Shown one piece after another: positions 34,888 to 44,107 of a stretch of DNA of 64,000 nucleotides. Both the position numbers and the translations under genes were made by a program. The notes below the pieces were generated by a model. It ran no database searches and was not told the origin of the DNA. It saw only the letters and a program-made list of their open reading frames with translations. Each line of letters starts with the position of its first letter. The stretch's first letter is position 1. The DNA is from Gammaproteobacteria bacterium (GTDB lineage Bacteria; Pseudomonadota; Gammaproteobacteria; Pseudomonadales; Pseudohongiellaceae), in assembly GCA_029253585.1 (NCBI GenBank), contig JAQWZF010000005.1, forward strand, positions 62,001 to 126,000, read 5' to 3'.

Positions 34888-37564
34888 CGCCGATTTGCTC
34901 CTGATAGAGGGACCGCACATAGTGCACTGCCGCGGTCATTTCCTGAGTGTTCAGTCGATCTCCCCAGGGAGCCATAGACGTTCCGGCGACACCCTCACGC
35001 AGCGCGCGCAGTGCCGCCGCCTCACTTAGTTTTTCTCTGGTAAAATCCGTCGGCATGATAGGAATAGGCAGGTTCTGCGCGGCAAATCCATCTCCGCCTC
35101 CGCCGTCGCCATGACATGCCGCACAGTTAGTCTCGTAGACACTCTGCCCGGCAGCCAATAGGGGACTGGTAGTGCTGGAAGCATCTACCAGGCTAAAACT
35201 GTCTACCACATTCGCCAGTGCCGCCAACTCTTCCAGCGACAGGTCTCGCCAGCCCGGCATAGAAGCGCCATGTATCCCATTCCAAAGAATCTCTGTAAGC
35301 AGGTCGCGGCGATAGCGGTGTTCTGCAAAAACGACAGGCGGCGGACTCAACAAGCTGGAAGCTGGTCCATCGCCCTCTCCGCTGTCACCATGACAACCGC
35401 TGCAGTTGTCGCGAAAAAGCTGCTCGCCCAAGCCGCTATTGTCAGAGCCCTGCAGTTCTCCAGATGGTAATACTGGAGCCGAACCCAGCGGCCGGGTTCG
35501 GCCGGGATGGGCATTCAAGGCTTCAGCCGTCAACGACATAAGCGCACGCTCATCATCGGTGAGAGCTCTCGCCCTCTCATCACCTTCCGGCCATGCCAAT
35601 TCGCGTTCTCTGCCCAGGCTCTCTATATAGGCTAGAAGATCCAAGGCTTCGCGGCCAGGCCTGTCGGCAGAGCCTTCGAACAGTTCCGGGTAGCCTGGCA
35701 TGACAGACGCAGGCACGACTGTTCTAGGGGCATACAGGTGGGCGAGATGCCACTGATCGGTTCTGGTCCCGGACGCTCTCGCCAGATCCGGGCCGATGCG
35801 GCGCGTGCCCAGCATGTGTGGCGTATCCTTCCTTCCCTCCCAGGCCAGACTTGGCGCGCCGAAGCGTCGCAGATCAGACTCGGTATAGCGAACCTGTTGG
35901 GTATGACAGTAGGCACAACCCTCGCGTGCGTAGATTACCCTGCCACGCTCCTGCGCCGGCGATAGGGCTAACGAGGCGGTGGGAGCAAGTAAAGCCGTCT
36001 CATCCTGCAGCGACTGAAAGGGAATGACGCCCAGTATAGAAACTGAAAGCACGAAGAATCCGATGCCACACACAAATGCCGCAACGTATGACATCCGCAG
36101 CGCCGGCGAAAAACCGACTGAGCCTATGGCGCCCTTCTGTGTCGTATCCGATCGATTCTGTTCATTGCCGCTGCTGGCTGCTTGATCGGTTGCGGACTCT
36201 GTTCGGCTGCTCAACAAGCCATAGAACAACAGACCGAAGCCAAGTGTGATTGGTATTGCCGAGAGACTGCGAACTGCCCAGTAAGGTGCCGATGCCCGTA
36301 CCGAGTCGATCCAAGGCGTGGCATCCTGCCACAATGCTCCCTGAACAAAACCCGCCAGGGTAAGATCCAGCACCATTAGCCAGATACCAAACACCAGCAG
36401 GTAATAGGACCAATCGAGAATCTTCGCATCGAGACTAAAACCGGGAAGTCGCTGCCAGGCATGGATGATTCCAGCGATACCCGCAAAGGTAGCGAAGCCC
36501 AGCATGGCGAGATGGGAATGGCCAATGATAAAATCGGTAAAATGCACCAAGCTGCTAAACGACATATCCGCCTGCATGGAGCCCTGCAGGCTAACAACGA
36601 GATAGAACACAACACCCATGGAAGCGAAACGCAGCGCAATATTCTTCGGTATGAGACCGAAGCCTCGCTGCGAGAGCATGAGATTAGACACAACGATGAT
36701 GACAACTAGCCCCAACAGGAACGAGGCCGCAATGGCGGTAAGCTGAGCAGCCATGGGTATAGCAGAATATATATAGTGGTGAATGCCATTTAGCGGGTAG
36801 AGGAAGAACAGGCCCCAAAAGCCAAGCATGGACAGGAAATGGCTATAGATTGGCTTGCCCGTGCTGGCAGGCACCACGTAGTACAGGATAGCTAGTGCCA
36901 TGGGTGTGACGAACAGGCCCACTGCATCGTGAATCCACAGACCGCTAAAGGCAGCTCCCGCAGCTCCCGGCACTAATTCCGGCACGATATTACCCATGGG
37001 AAACGATAACAGAGTAAAAACCAGCCCGCCGATGATGTACCAACTGGACACATAGAGGTTCTCGAAGCCTTGTTTGAAGAACCCGGGTAGGAACTGCACC
37101 GCCGCCAGAATAAAGCCGACGACGATGACGACATCAACGGGCAGAGGGAATTCGGCCCATTCCAGCGGCTGACTGAAACCGCTGAGCACCAGAATCCAGC
37201 CCGGAATCATTACCGCAAAATTCCAGATCGCAAACAGGCACTGTCCCAGAGTACGACTGGTCACAGGCCTGCCACTGAGCACAGGCACCGCATGGTACAT
37301 GAACGCCAGGAATGCGTTGCCCAGCCAGCCCAGCATAATCCCTTGGGTGTGGGCATAGCGCATCCGGCCCCATGAGGGAAAGGCACCCAAAGATTCAGGA
37401 AATACAAATTGCAGCGAAACCAGAATACCAAAGCACACGGCGAGCAGAAGCGTCGCGAAAGCGGCCAGGGAATGGGCTCTAACCAGCAGGCTTTCTACTT
37501 GAGGGTTAAACTCGGCGTGGGATTCCACAGAGGATTGGTTCGTATGACTATCGGTTGAATGCAT
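34880..37564 (-). CDS. ccoN: cbb3-type oxidase with CcoN, CcoO and two extra heme c domains in one chain
   Basis: From ATG 37564 the protein has 894 residues. About 460 residues form a CcoN-like core with twelve or so helices: YAHTQGIMLGWLG (heme b His), IHDAVGLFVTPM (CuB His), FLYPLNGIHHYIY (cross-linked Tyr and two CuB His) and HFTDFIIGHSHLAMLGF (heme b3 and b His). The usual Glu of FEGPM is Gln here (LQGSM). A CcoO domain follows with CAYCHTQQ near residue 549, RRIGPDLAR and MPGYPELF. Two class I cytochrome domains follow (CSGCHG near 720, CAACHG near 813), placed like CcoP. It reduces oxygen and pumps protons in the inner membrane. Confidence 0.85.
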   Translation of the reverse strand: MHSTDSHTNQSSVESHAEFNPQVESLLVRAHSLAAFATLLLAVCFGILVSLQFVFPESLGAFPSWGRMRYAHTQGIMLGWLGNAFLAFMYHAVPVLSGRPVTSRTLGQCLFAIWNFAVMIPGWILVLSGFSQPLEWAEFPLPVDVVIVVGFILAAVQFLPGFFKQGFENLYVSSWYIIGGLVFTLLSFPMGNIVPELVPGAAGAAFSGLWIHDAVGLFVTPMALAILYYVVPASTGKPIYSHFLSMLGFWGLFFLYPLNGIHHYIYSAIPMAAQLTAIAASFLLGLVVIIVVSNLMLSQRGFGLIPKNIALRFASMGVVFYLVVSLQGSMQADMSFSSLVHFTDFIIGHSHLAMLGFATFAGIAGIIHAWQRLPGFSLDAKILDWSYYLLVFGIWLMVLDLTLAGFVQGALWQDATPWIDSVRASAPYWAVRSLSAIPITLGFGLLFYGLLSSRTESATDQAASSGNEQNRSDTTQKGAIGSVGFSPALRMSYVAAFVCGIGFFVLSVSILGVIPFQSLQDETALLAPTASLALSPAQERGRVIYAREGCAYCHTQQVRYTESDLRRFGAPSLAWEGRKDTPHMLGTRRIGPDLARASGTRTDQWHLAHLYAPRTVVPASVMPGYPELFEGSADRPGREALDLLAYIESLGRERELAWPEGDERARALTDDERALMSLTAEALNAHPGRTRPLGSAPVLPSGELQGSDNSGLGEQLFRDNCSGCHGDSGEGDGPASSLLSPPPVVFAEHRYRRDLLTEILWNGIHGASMPGWRDLSLEELAALANVVDSFSLVDASSTTSPLLAAGQSVYETNCAACHGDGGGGDGFAAQNLPIPIMPTDFTREKLSEAAALRALREGVAGTSMAPWGDRLNTQEMTAAVHYVRSLYQEQIGDD

Positions 37565-38124
37565 GTACGCGTCTTGTCGTTTGAACCGGATCAAAGCCCT
37601 CTAGGCGCTTCGAGCCGACTACGGTGTTATTTCCAGTAATCACAGAACACTGAGATTACGGCTCACGGCCTTTATCTATTCGTTTTGATAACGGCCTTAG
37701 CCAGATCTTCTCACTACTGCTCTGCTGCAGCTGTAAGTCTACTTCTATCCAGAGTGGGGAGCAAAATACTAAATCTTGCACGAATTGCTAAGCAATAGCC
37801 CCCAAGATCCCATGCTATGTGGAAAAATACTGATCAAGATCAGTAGAATCCGAGTGTATTCTCGCCCCAATGCCATAAAATGGCCACTAGCAGAGTATCT
37901 GCGCGTTACACAGTGTTACACATTATTGCAGCGCTATTGCAGTGTTAACGTTTCACCCTGAAGAGTAACTGAGTAAACTAACAGACTTGAATTTATGAGA
38001 TAAGCAATTTGCGGAAGCCTACAAGGCTTGCAGCTCTATTCGATAGAAAACGAATTGAATTAGTACAAATTAGCATAGAACGTAACCTTAGAACTTAACC
38101 AAAATAAGAGAGTTGGAGGAAGTA
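37565..38124. other. Divergent regulatory region of the oxidase operon
   Basis: 560 bases lie between the oxidase operon (minus) and the secreted protein gene (plus). It contains the FNR/ANR-like site listed separately. A short plus-strand open frame at 37776-37961 has no supporting signal. Confidence 0.5.
37830..37843. promoter_or_regulatory. FNR/ANR-like binding site
   Basis: CTGATCAAGATCAG is a perfect inverted repeat that matches the FNR/ANR consensus TTGAT-N4-ATCAA except for one symmetric change at each end. It lies about 270 bases ahead of the oxidase start. cbb3 oxidases are commonly activated by FNR-type regulators at low oxygen, which makes the site credible. The distance suggests a long 5' leader or a start further upstream. 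Confidence 0.55.
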
Positions 38125-38715
38125 ATGTCGAAACTAACTATTACACTGGGTCTACTAACAGCCGGACTATTGGCATCCAGTCAGGTCGCAGCACAATCTG
38201 ATGCGGCCACTATCGCGAAAGCCGTATCCCCACTACCACAGGACCTACGCGCCGATGCGACCGTGTACACCTATGATGACAACGGCAATCGTGTAACTCT
38301 CAAGGTTGGCTCAAACCACGTTGAGTGCCAGCCAACAGACGAGGAAGGCTTCACTCGCTGTGCCCCTGTTTCACAACGCGCTCGTCGCGACTTGCAAGCG
38401 AAATTGTCGGCCCAGGGTCTTGAAGGCGATGAATTAGAGATGGCCATGCAGAAGGCCGAAGACGAGGGCACTATTCCTGCGCGCAAGTTTGGCATGTTGA
38501 GCTATCGCCGATTTGATACACCAGATCGTATTCAATACCTGATGGTCGTGTCCCTGCCAAATGCATCTGCCGAAGAACTCGGCATGCCAGTCGGTCCACA
38601 GCGCGACAACTCGCTGGCCGGCGTGGGTACTCCATGGATGATGCGCCCAGGCACTTCCGGTGCTCACCTGATGATTCCAATTAACGGTACCGAGTATTCC
38701 AATTCACCGCACTAG
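38125..38715 (+). CDS. Secreted hypothetical protein
   Basis: ATG 38125 has GGAGGAAG just before it and gives 196 residues with a signal peptide ending at SQVAAQ. The mature part contains two cysteines (VECQPTDEEGFTRCAP) likely joined by a disulphide, a charged helical middle and a C-terminal MRPGTSGAHLMIPI. I do not recognise the family. It is divergent from the oxidase operon and closed by a strong terminator, so it is probably a well-expressed single gene. Confidence 0.65.
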   Translation: MSKLTITLGLLTAGLLASSQVAAQSDAATIAKAVSPLPQDLRADATVYTYDDNGNRVTLKVGSNHVECQPTDEEGFTRCAPVSQRARRDLQAKLSAQGLEGDELEMAMQKAEDEGTIPARKFGMLSYRRFDTPDRIQYLMVVSLPNASAEELGMPVGPQRDNSLAGVGTPWMMRPGTSGAHLMIPINGTEYSNSPH

Positions 38716-38762
38716 TTTGACCCTTGGAATGCCTTGAGACATTCAAGGGAATGATTAGTAAA

Positions 38763-38791
38763 GAGCCCACCCCCCGGTGGGCTTTTTTTTG
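38763..38791 (+). terminator. Terminator of the secreted protein gene
   Basis: AGCCCACC and GGTGGGCT (38764-38783) form an 8-bp stem with loop CCCC, followed by a run of T. Confidence 0.95.
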
Positions 38792-38918
38792 CACAACCCT
38801 CGGCTAGCAGCTATGCGGTCTTTTCTTGCTAAGTTCGTACAGTGATCCTTTTCGCAAGCAATGTGTGTGATTTGACACTGTGCTAATATTCATTCCACAT
38901 CTCCAGCCATGCAAAGCA

Positions 38919-39917
38919 ATGACTAAGACTACACAGATCCTCGATGCGAATGACCCTAACGCGCTGAAGAAGGCGTACGCGCTGCTCAAAAGCGGAGACG
39001 TCGCTGCCTTTCCAACCGAGACAGTTTACGGCCTTGGGGCCAATGGATTAGACCCAGCTGCTGTTGCCAAGATATTCAAGGCTAAAGGCAGGCCGGGGGA
39101 CAACCCGTTAATTTTGCATGTAAGTTCTATCGAGCACGCTATACCGCTGTGGCAGACCACCGACGAGCGCATCGATCTAGCCATCTTGCTAGCTGAGCAT
39201 TTCTGGCCAGGGCCACTAAGCCTGGTGCTTCCTGCAGCCTCCCATGTACCCAAGGCAGTGACCGCAGGGCTTGACTCAGTCGCTGTCCGCGCGCCGGCAG
39301 GAACAGTTGCGCAAAAGCTACTGCAGATGTGTGACTTCCCCGTCGCAGCGCCTTCGGCAAATCTATCCGGCCGACCCAGCCCCACTACCGCCGCTCATGT
39401 AGCGAAGACCCTAGAAGGTAAAATAGCGGCGATACTCGATGGCGGCGCTACCCGTGTAGGCATCGAATCTACGGTGCTGGATCTAGGCAGCAAGGTGCCT
39501 CAAATATTGCGACCAGGCGACATCAGTGCCGAGGCGATTCAAGCTGTGATTGGCGCACTGGAGCTGGGTACTGCGGGTGCAGATGCCCCCTCCCCCGGCT
39601 TGCGCCATCGACACTATCAGCCCAAGGATATGCAGCTTAGCCTGGTAGATGCTGCCGCTATAGCCGCAGCTTGGCAGCAGAATATAGCGATACTGTGTTT
39701 CAAGGAAACAGCGAACTACTTAAGTGAGAATATGGGTGAGAGAGAGGCGCCTCTGCTGGTATTACCCAAGGAAGCCAGAGCCTATTCGGCGAGACTCTAC
39801 TGCGCCCTCTACGAGCTAGAGCAATCCGGGCCTGATCAGTTGTTTGTTGAGGCTGTGCCACAGACCTCTGAATGGGTAGCGGTGCAGGACCGGCTGCAAC
39901 GCGCATCCGCAACCTGA
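38919..39917 (+). CDS. sua5: L-threonylcarbamoyladenylate synthase, two-domain Sua5 type
   Basis: From ATG 38919 the protein has 332 residues. The YrdC domain has the KxR...SxN pattern: VAAFPTETVYGLGANGLDP, KIFKAKGRPGDNPLILH, and FPVAAPSANLSGRPSPTTA. The C-terminal Sua5 domain begins after SPGLRHRHYQPK. The enzyme makes threonylcarbamoyl-AMP from threonine, bicarbonate and ATP for the t6A37 modification of ANN-decoding tRNAs. Most gammaproteobacteria carry the short TsaC; this long form is the one also found in Firmicutes, archaea and yeast. Confidence 0.9.
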   Translation: MTKTTQILDANDPNALKKAYALLKSGDVAAFPTETVYGLGANGLDPAAVAKIFKAKGRPGDNPLILHVSSIEHAIPLWQTTDERIDLAILLAEHFWPGPLSLVLPAASHVPKAVTAGLDSVAVRAPAGTVAQKLLQMCDFPVAAPSANLSGRPSPTTAAHVAKTLEGKIAAILDGGATRVGIESTVLDLGSKVPQILRPGDISAEAIQAVIGALELGTAGADAPSPGLRHRHYQPKDMQLSLVDAAAIAAAWQQNIAILCFKETANYLSENMGEREAPLLVLPKEARAYSARLYCALYELEQSGPDQLFVEAVPQTSEWVAVQDRLQRASAT

Positions 39918-40282
39918 CTGACCGCTTCGTTCGAAATAGCCGGTATTAAACGGCAGCACTGGCTTTTAGTTCTCTTTCTATTCCTATTTCTACTGCCACT
40001 GCCAAACACTGAAATAACACGGTAAGCCTGACCGCTCTTGGGCTCACTTTCACCCTCTATTTAACTCTCTACTTAACTCTCTCTTGTCTCCTTCTTGCTG
40101 TTCCTGTCCATTGAGACTATGACGGTACTGTCACGAATCTGTCTCTGTCATATAACTGTAATATTCGTGCAATATACTGCGCCCATCGACTAATTTTATA
40201 TAACTTTCTATCGGTGTTCAGTCTCAAAAGCCAACACTTTTGCTGAATAATTCTAGAATCGCAAAGACCTGAAGAGAACCAC
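39918..40282. other. Intergenic region with Pho-box promoter
   Basis: 365 bases between sua5 and the porin gene. The first half is rich in CT runs (for example around 40057-40100) without coding signal. The second half holds the tandem Pho boxes listed separately. Confidence 0.5.
40128..40162 (+). promoter_or_regulatory. Tandem PhoB boxes ahead of the porin gene
   Basis: CTGTCAC-GAAT-CTGTCTC (40128-40145) and CTGTCAT-ATAA-CTGTAAT (40145-40162) both follow the 7-4-7 Pho-box layout with 11-bp periodicity. The second is close to consensus. They lie about 120 bases ahead of the porin ATG. Phosphate-selective porins are classic PhoB targets, so induction under phosphate limitation is expected. 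Confidence 0.8.
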
Positions 40283-41707
40283 ATGAATATAAAGAAAGCA
40301 CTCATCAGAACTAATCAAATAGCGCTACTAACCGCTTCATTGGGAATAGCAACCAGCAGCAATGCGGCAGATCAGGAGTTACTGGACATACTCCTAAGTA
40401 ACGGCGCCATAGATCAGAGCCAGTACGATGCCCTGATGCAGAGAGAGACTCTCAACAGCACCGATATTTTGCCTGATCCCAGCGCCGTGGTTGTATCCAG
40501 TCCCGCCGTTGCCGCTGAAGTGAGCAGGCAGATTGAAGAGAATTTTCCGGTCAAGGCAAGCCGCGTAAGCAGTGGCTTTCGTTTTGAAACAAGTGATGAA
40601 AAATTCAGAACCGATTTGCAGTGGCGAGCCCAAACACGGTACACCACTCCCTTCCGCTCAGACCCAAGAAAGCTATCCGCGTTCGGAGAAGATCAATCGA
40701 ATTTTGAGGCGCGCCGGCTGCGCATGAAAATAGGCGGTCATGGCTTTCAACCTTGGCTGCGGTACTATTTCGAAGTCGATCTGCAACCTTCACGAGACAC
40801 AGACGACGGCGCGTCTAATGCAAATGCCCGCGTGATCGATTGGCGTATCGATGTCGCCAAATGGGATTGGGGCGGCATACGGCTTGGCCAGTGGAAGGTC
40901 GATATGAACCGTGAGCGCGTCGACTCATCAGGACGCCAACAGTTCGTCGAACGTTCAATCGCCAACCGTGTGTTCACCATCGACAGACAGGTCGGTGTTC
41001 AGCTTAGAGGTCACCTGTTCCAGGACACACCAGCCGACATGCGCTATTTTGCCGGCGTATTCAATGGCGAAGGCCGCGGTGTGAATAATACCGACGATAA
41101 CATGATGTATATGGGTCGCCTGCAGTGGAACTTTCTGGGAAGAGACGTACCGTTTCGCCAGACCGACGTCGAATACACCGAACTCCCCATGGGTAGCCTG
41201 GCAATCGCCGGCGCCACTAACAAGGGTAGTTGTACTCGATGGTCATCATCGGGCTGTGGCAATCTCGATGGCTTCGAGTCTGCTGCCAACGCAGCTCCAG
41301 ATCAATACGACATAAACCAGGTAGTGCAGGAATTTGCCTTCAAGTATCGAGGCTTTTCTGCTCAGCAAGAGCTACATAGAAAGCGAATCACCGACACCGT
41401 CAACAACACCAAGAGTGAGCTGACCGGCGGCTATGTTCAGGCGGGCTACTTCTTTCACAATATGTTCCCGGCTGTACCCGAGCCTCTAGAACTGGCTATA
41501 CGCTATGCCTTCGTCGATGAACCTAACGCAGGCGCTTTGCTATTCGAGAACGAGCGCGAAGAATTAACAATCGGTGCCAATTGGTTCTTCAGTGGCCACA
41601 ACAACAAGATTACGGTGGACTTCTCTCACCTAAAACTTGACGACGCTCTTGTGAATATCGGCGAGTCTGAAAACCGTCTTCGCATGCAATGGGACGTGTC
41701 TTTCTAA
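40283..41707 (+). CDS. Phosphate-selective porin O/P family protein
   Basis: The 474-residue protein has a signal peptide ending at SNAADQ, a short coiled N-terminal segment (QELLDILLSNGAIDQSQYDA), then an OprO/OprP-type barrel: FRFETSDEKFRTDLQWRAQT, FEARRLRMKIGGHGFQPWLR and VDMNRERVDSSG. The final residues LRMQWDVSF end in Phe as outer membrane barrels do. Arg and Lys within the barrel bind phosphate or polyphosphate in characterised members. The tandem Pho boxes upstream and the terminator downstream define a single-gene unit. Confidence 0.9.
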   Translation: MNIKKALIRTNQIALLTASLGIATSSNAADQELLDILLSNGAIDQSQYDALMQRETLNSTDILPDPSAVVVSSPAVAAEVSRQIEENFPVKASRVSSGFRFETSDEKFRTDLQWRAQTRYTTPFRSDPRKLSAFGEDQSNFEARRLRMKIGGHGFQPWLRYYFEVDLQPSRDTDDGASNANARVIDWRIDVAKWDWGGIRLGQWKVDMNRERVDSSGRQQFVERSIANRVFTIDRQVGVQLRGHLFQDTPADMRYFAGVFNGEGRGVNNTDDNMMYMGRLQWNFLGRDVPFRQTDVEYTELPMGSLAIAGATNKGSCTRWSSSGCGNLDGFESAANAAPDQYDINQVVQEFAFKYRGFSAQQELHRKRITDTVNNTKSELTGGYVQAGYFFHNMFPAVPEPLELAIRYAFVDEPNAGALLFENEREELTIGANWFFSGHNNKITVDFSHLKLDDALVNIGESENRLRMQWDVSF

Positions 41708-41735
41708 TCTACTAGTAAATTGAAGAGTACCAAAG

Positions 41736-41767
41736 AACCCCGCACTCGTTTGAGCACGGGGTTTTTT
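41736..41767 (+). terminator. Terminator of the porin gene
   Basis: AACCCCG and CGGGGTT form the stem with inner CTC/GAG around GTTT, followed by TTTTTTAT on the plus strand. It lies between convergent genes and may work both ways. Confidence 0.9.
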
Positions 41768-41859
41768 ATGGCCGAGAATAAAGATCCGTTTCCAGGCGAG
41801 GCTCAAGACAATCTATTCAAGTACGCTCTACGTTTTGCTGTATTGAGAACTGCGCGCTA

Positions 41860-42774
41860 CTAATCATCATCCGTATTGTCAGGCTCAAAGAAACACCAGG
41901 CCACTGTTGGAAAACGAGCCCGAAAGTCGGCTTCCACCTTATTGATGTCGGCTATCAGCTTCATGGCGTCTTCCTGCTCCGTGAGCTCGGCCTTGATGGC
42001 GACCATCACATCTGCTCCCATATGCAGCGTACGCAGATTGTATACCTGCTTAATCGTGCTCTGCTGGTTAAGAAAATCCAACATGTCCGTGTGCGTTTCC
42101 GGCGAAACACCCTGCCCAATCAGAAGCGACTTTACTTCGACGCTAATAAAAAATGCGACGGCGATAAGCAACACCCCAATTCCAATGCTGCCCACGGCAT
42201 CGTACATAGGGTCTCCCGTGAGCCAGGCCGCCAGCACTGCCAGAAATGCAAACGTCAAACCTAGCAGCGCCGCCAGATCTTCGCCGAAGATGACCAGCAG
42301 CTCTACCTCACGGGTGCTGCGAAACCATTGCCAGAGGTTCTGCTCGGCTCTTACTTTATTGATCTCTCTCAGACAGCCAGCAAATGACAGGCCCTCGACG
42401 ATGATTCCAAACAGAAGCACCCCTAGGGCCAGCATAGGATAAGATAGCGGTTCTGGCTCATGCAGCTTGTGCCAGCCTTCATAGATAGAGAAGAGCCCGC
42501 CCATGCTGAATAACAGCAAGGCGACGATGAAAGACCAGAAATAGGTTTCCTTACCGTAGCCCAAAGGGAAGCGATCCGAGGCTGGCTTCTTCGACCGCTT
42601 CATTCCCAGCAGAAGCAGCAACTGATTCCCGCAGTCAGCCGTGGAGTGCACGGCCTCGGCCAACATAGACCCCGACCCGGTGATTACCGCTGCCACATAT
42701 TTCGCTATTGCGATAGCACCGTTGGCAGAGAACGCATAATAAATAGCCTTGGTTGAATCGGCACCGTGAGACAA
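41860..42774 (-). CDS. Cation diffusion facilitator (CDF) family transporter
   Basis: The 304-residue protein has six hydrophobic segments. AEAVHSTADCGNQLLLLLG carries the HxxxD metal site of helix II, and DLAALLGLTFAFLAVLAAWL in helix V has DxxxxxG. The C-terminal cytoplasmic domain (LRTLHMGADVMVAIKAEL) matches the CDF metal-sensing fold. CDF proteins export Zn, Fe, Mn or Co against protons. The first metal-site residues in helix V deviate from ZitB-type proteins, so metal choice is unclear. Isolated on the minus strand. Confidence 0.85.
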   Translation of the reverse strand: MSHGADSTKAIYYAFSANGAIAIAKYVAAVITGSGSMLAEAVHSTADCGNQLLLLLGMKRSKKPASDRFPLGYGKETYFWSFIVALLLFSMGGLFSIYEGWHKLHEPEPLSYPMLALGVLLFGIIVEGLSFAGCLREINKVRAEQNLWQWFRSTREVELLVIFGEDLAALLGLTFAFLAVLAAWLTGDPMYDAVGSIGIGVLLIAVAFFISVEVKSLLIGQGVSPETHTDMLDFLNQQSTIKQVYNLRTLHMGADVMVAIKAELTEQEDAMKLIADINKVEADFRARFPTVAWCFFEPDNTDDD

Positions 42775-42915
42775 TGCTGTTACCTCGATTTAATTACAAT
42801 GACAGGACCTACTCTATCGCAGTTAGGCAGTAGCTCCCACGTGATTAGCTAATATTCAGGGAAAATCCGCTATTAGTACTTCCCACCCTACACACAAGCT
42901 AGTGGATTCTTACCT

Positions 42916-43450
42916 ATGGTAGTGAGAATTAAGCTAACACTCATCATCGCCGCAGCTATCCTGGCAGCTCTTCTTATTCTCTGGGAATCCCTCAATGGAG
43001 GAATAGTAACCCGCTACCCATTGGCTGACGTCAATAATCCCGGCATCTCCAACTGGTGGGGGTTGCTTACCTTCCCCCTACTTACTTGGGGCGCGCTAAT
43101 TATCGCTGAAAAGCGAAATGCCCAGACCGACGACGGAGAATCCGCTGGAGACACCTCGGCATTGCAAAAAAAAGACCTAATTGGCGGACTGGCTTTTGGC
43201 TTGTTAATGGGGGTGCTATGGGAGCTGGGGCAGCAAGAAATTTTGCAGTATCTAATTCTCCTGCCTTGGGTGACAGCACTTTTTTGCGCATTTATCTACC
43301 TGAAAAAACCTGGGCTTGGTGCTGGGCATGGCTTATACCTTTGGCGGCGTATTACCAGTCGCATTCGCGCTGATGATACAGACAGCCGGGTTCTTTATCT
43401 ATTTGCTATTCAATAGAGGCGGAGGATGGCTCTATAAAAAACTCTCTTAG
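42916..43450 (+). pseudogene. Polytopic membrane protein with a homopolymer frameshift
   Basis: The frame from ATG 42916 gives several helices (RIKLTLIIAAAILAALLILW, then GLLTFPLLTWGALII), but after the A6 run at 43303-43308 it becomes polar and non-membrane. Shifting frame by one base there restores a continuous membrane protein: LGLVLGMAYTFGGVLPVAFA and TAGFFIYLLFNRGGG, ending at TAG 43448-43450. One A too many, giving A6 where A5 would be in frame, explains this. It may be a true frameshift, transcript slippage or a base-calling error. Family not recognised. Confidence 0.6.
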
Positions 43451-43480
43451 CTAGAAAAGCGATAAACTAACGGCATAAAG

Positions 43481-43509
43481 GTAGTCGGGATTTATTCTTA
43501 ATCCCTGCC
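43481..43509 (+). repeat. 3'-end repeat, copy a
   Basis: GTCGGGATTTATTCTTAATC in plus orientation, with GGGATT and AATCCC forming a small hairpin. It lies 31 bases past the stop of the frame-corrected membrane gene. Confidence 0.6.
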
Positions 43510-43692
43510 ACCCAGTCTTAGCAGTAGGTTTTCTACCTCCTTCAAAACAACCCCTCTCAAAGACAAAAATCCTAGTAACGTACTCATCTATTTGTTCGTA
43601 ATATCGACCATGCAGCTCTCTTTTCCTATGCAATAGATCCAATGTGCCGGTTTGTGCGTTTAAGTGGATGATATTAATGGATTCAAAACATA

Positions 43693-43914
43693 ATGATATT
43701 TCTAAACACCAAGGGCCTGAGCCGGACGAGGAAAGTCTTTGCCTTTATGGGCATCGGATTGCTAGTCCTTGCCCTCCTGCTTTTTGCGAGCACGCTTCTG
43801 GGTATTTCCTCACTAGACTCGTTCGCCGTTTTAGGTAATAGCGGAGTACGATCTCTTGCGGGCGTAGCTGTAGCAGGCTGTATCCTTGCTGCCATTGGTT
43901 TTTTTGACGAGTAA
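43693..43914 (+). CDS. Small two-helix membrane protein
   Basis: The 73-residue protein has a basic N-terminus (TKGLSRTRK) and two hydrophobic helices (MGIGLLVLALLLFASTLLGI and SLAGVAVAGCILAAIGFF). The start is uncertain: ATG 43678 opens another frame (DSKHNDISKHQGPEPDE) that looks protein-like before the two frames cross, so a frameshift at the 5' end is possible. It lies 14 bases before the next small membrane gene. Family not recognised. Confidence 0.5.
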   Translation: MIFLNTKGLSRTRKVFAFMGIGLLVLALLLFASTLLGISSLDSFAVLGNSGVRSLAGVAVAGCILAAIGFFDE

Positions 43915-43928
43915 CTGGAGAAGCAACA

Positions 43929-44107
43929 TGTTCAAACAATCAGATTTTTTTATACTTTTGGCCGTGGCAATTTCATTTGCCGTCTCAGGCTTCCTTTGGT
44001 TTACAGGTCAGCGTGAAGAAGGACTCTTTACCGCAGTATGGGTGCCCTCAATATTATGTTTTGGGATTTACTTTAAACTTATGGCGATAAGAGGTTCCAA
44101 GTCATGA
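43929..44107 (+). CDS. Small two-helix membrane protein
   Basis: ATG 43929 has CTGGAG at the right distance and gives 59 residues. Two hydrophobic segments (DFFILLAVAISFAVSGFLWF and AVWVPSILCFGIYFKLMAI) are joined by a short polar turn. Its stop overlaps the next start (ATGA), so the pair is translationally coupled. Function unknown. Confidence 0.65.

Noticed and set aside
37594..37594. TTG 37594 as start of the fused oxidase
   Set aside because: ATG 37564 is ten codons downstream and leaves all conserved parts; neither has a strong ribosome site, so I took the ATG.
43303..43308. Programmed ribosomal frameshift at the A6 run
   Set aside because: A +1 shift is needed, while the usual A-rich slippery sites give -1, and no stimulatory structure is visible; an indel or transcript slippage is simpler.
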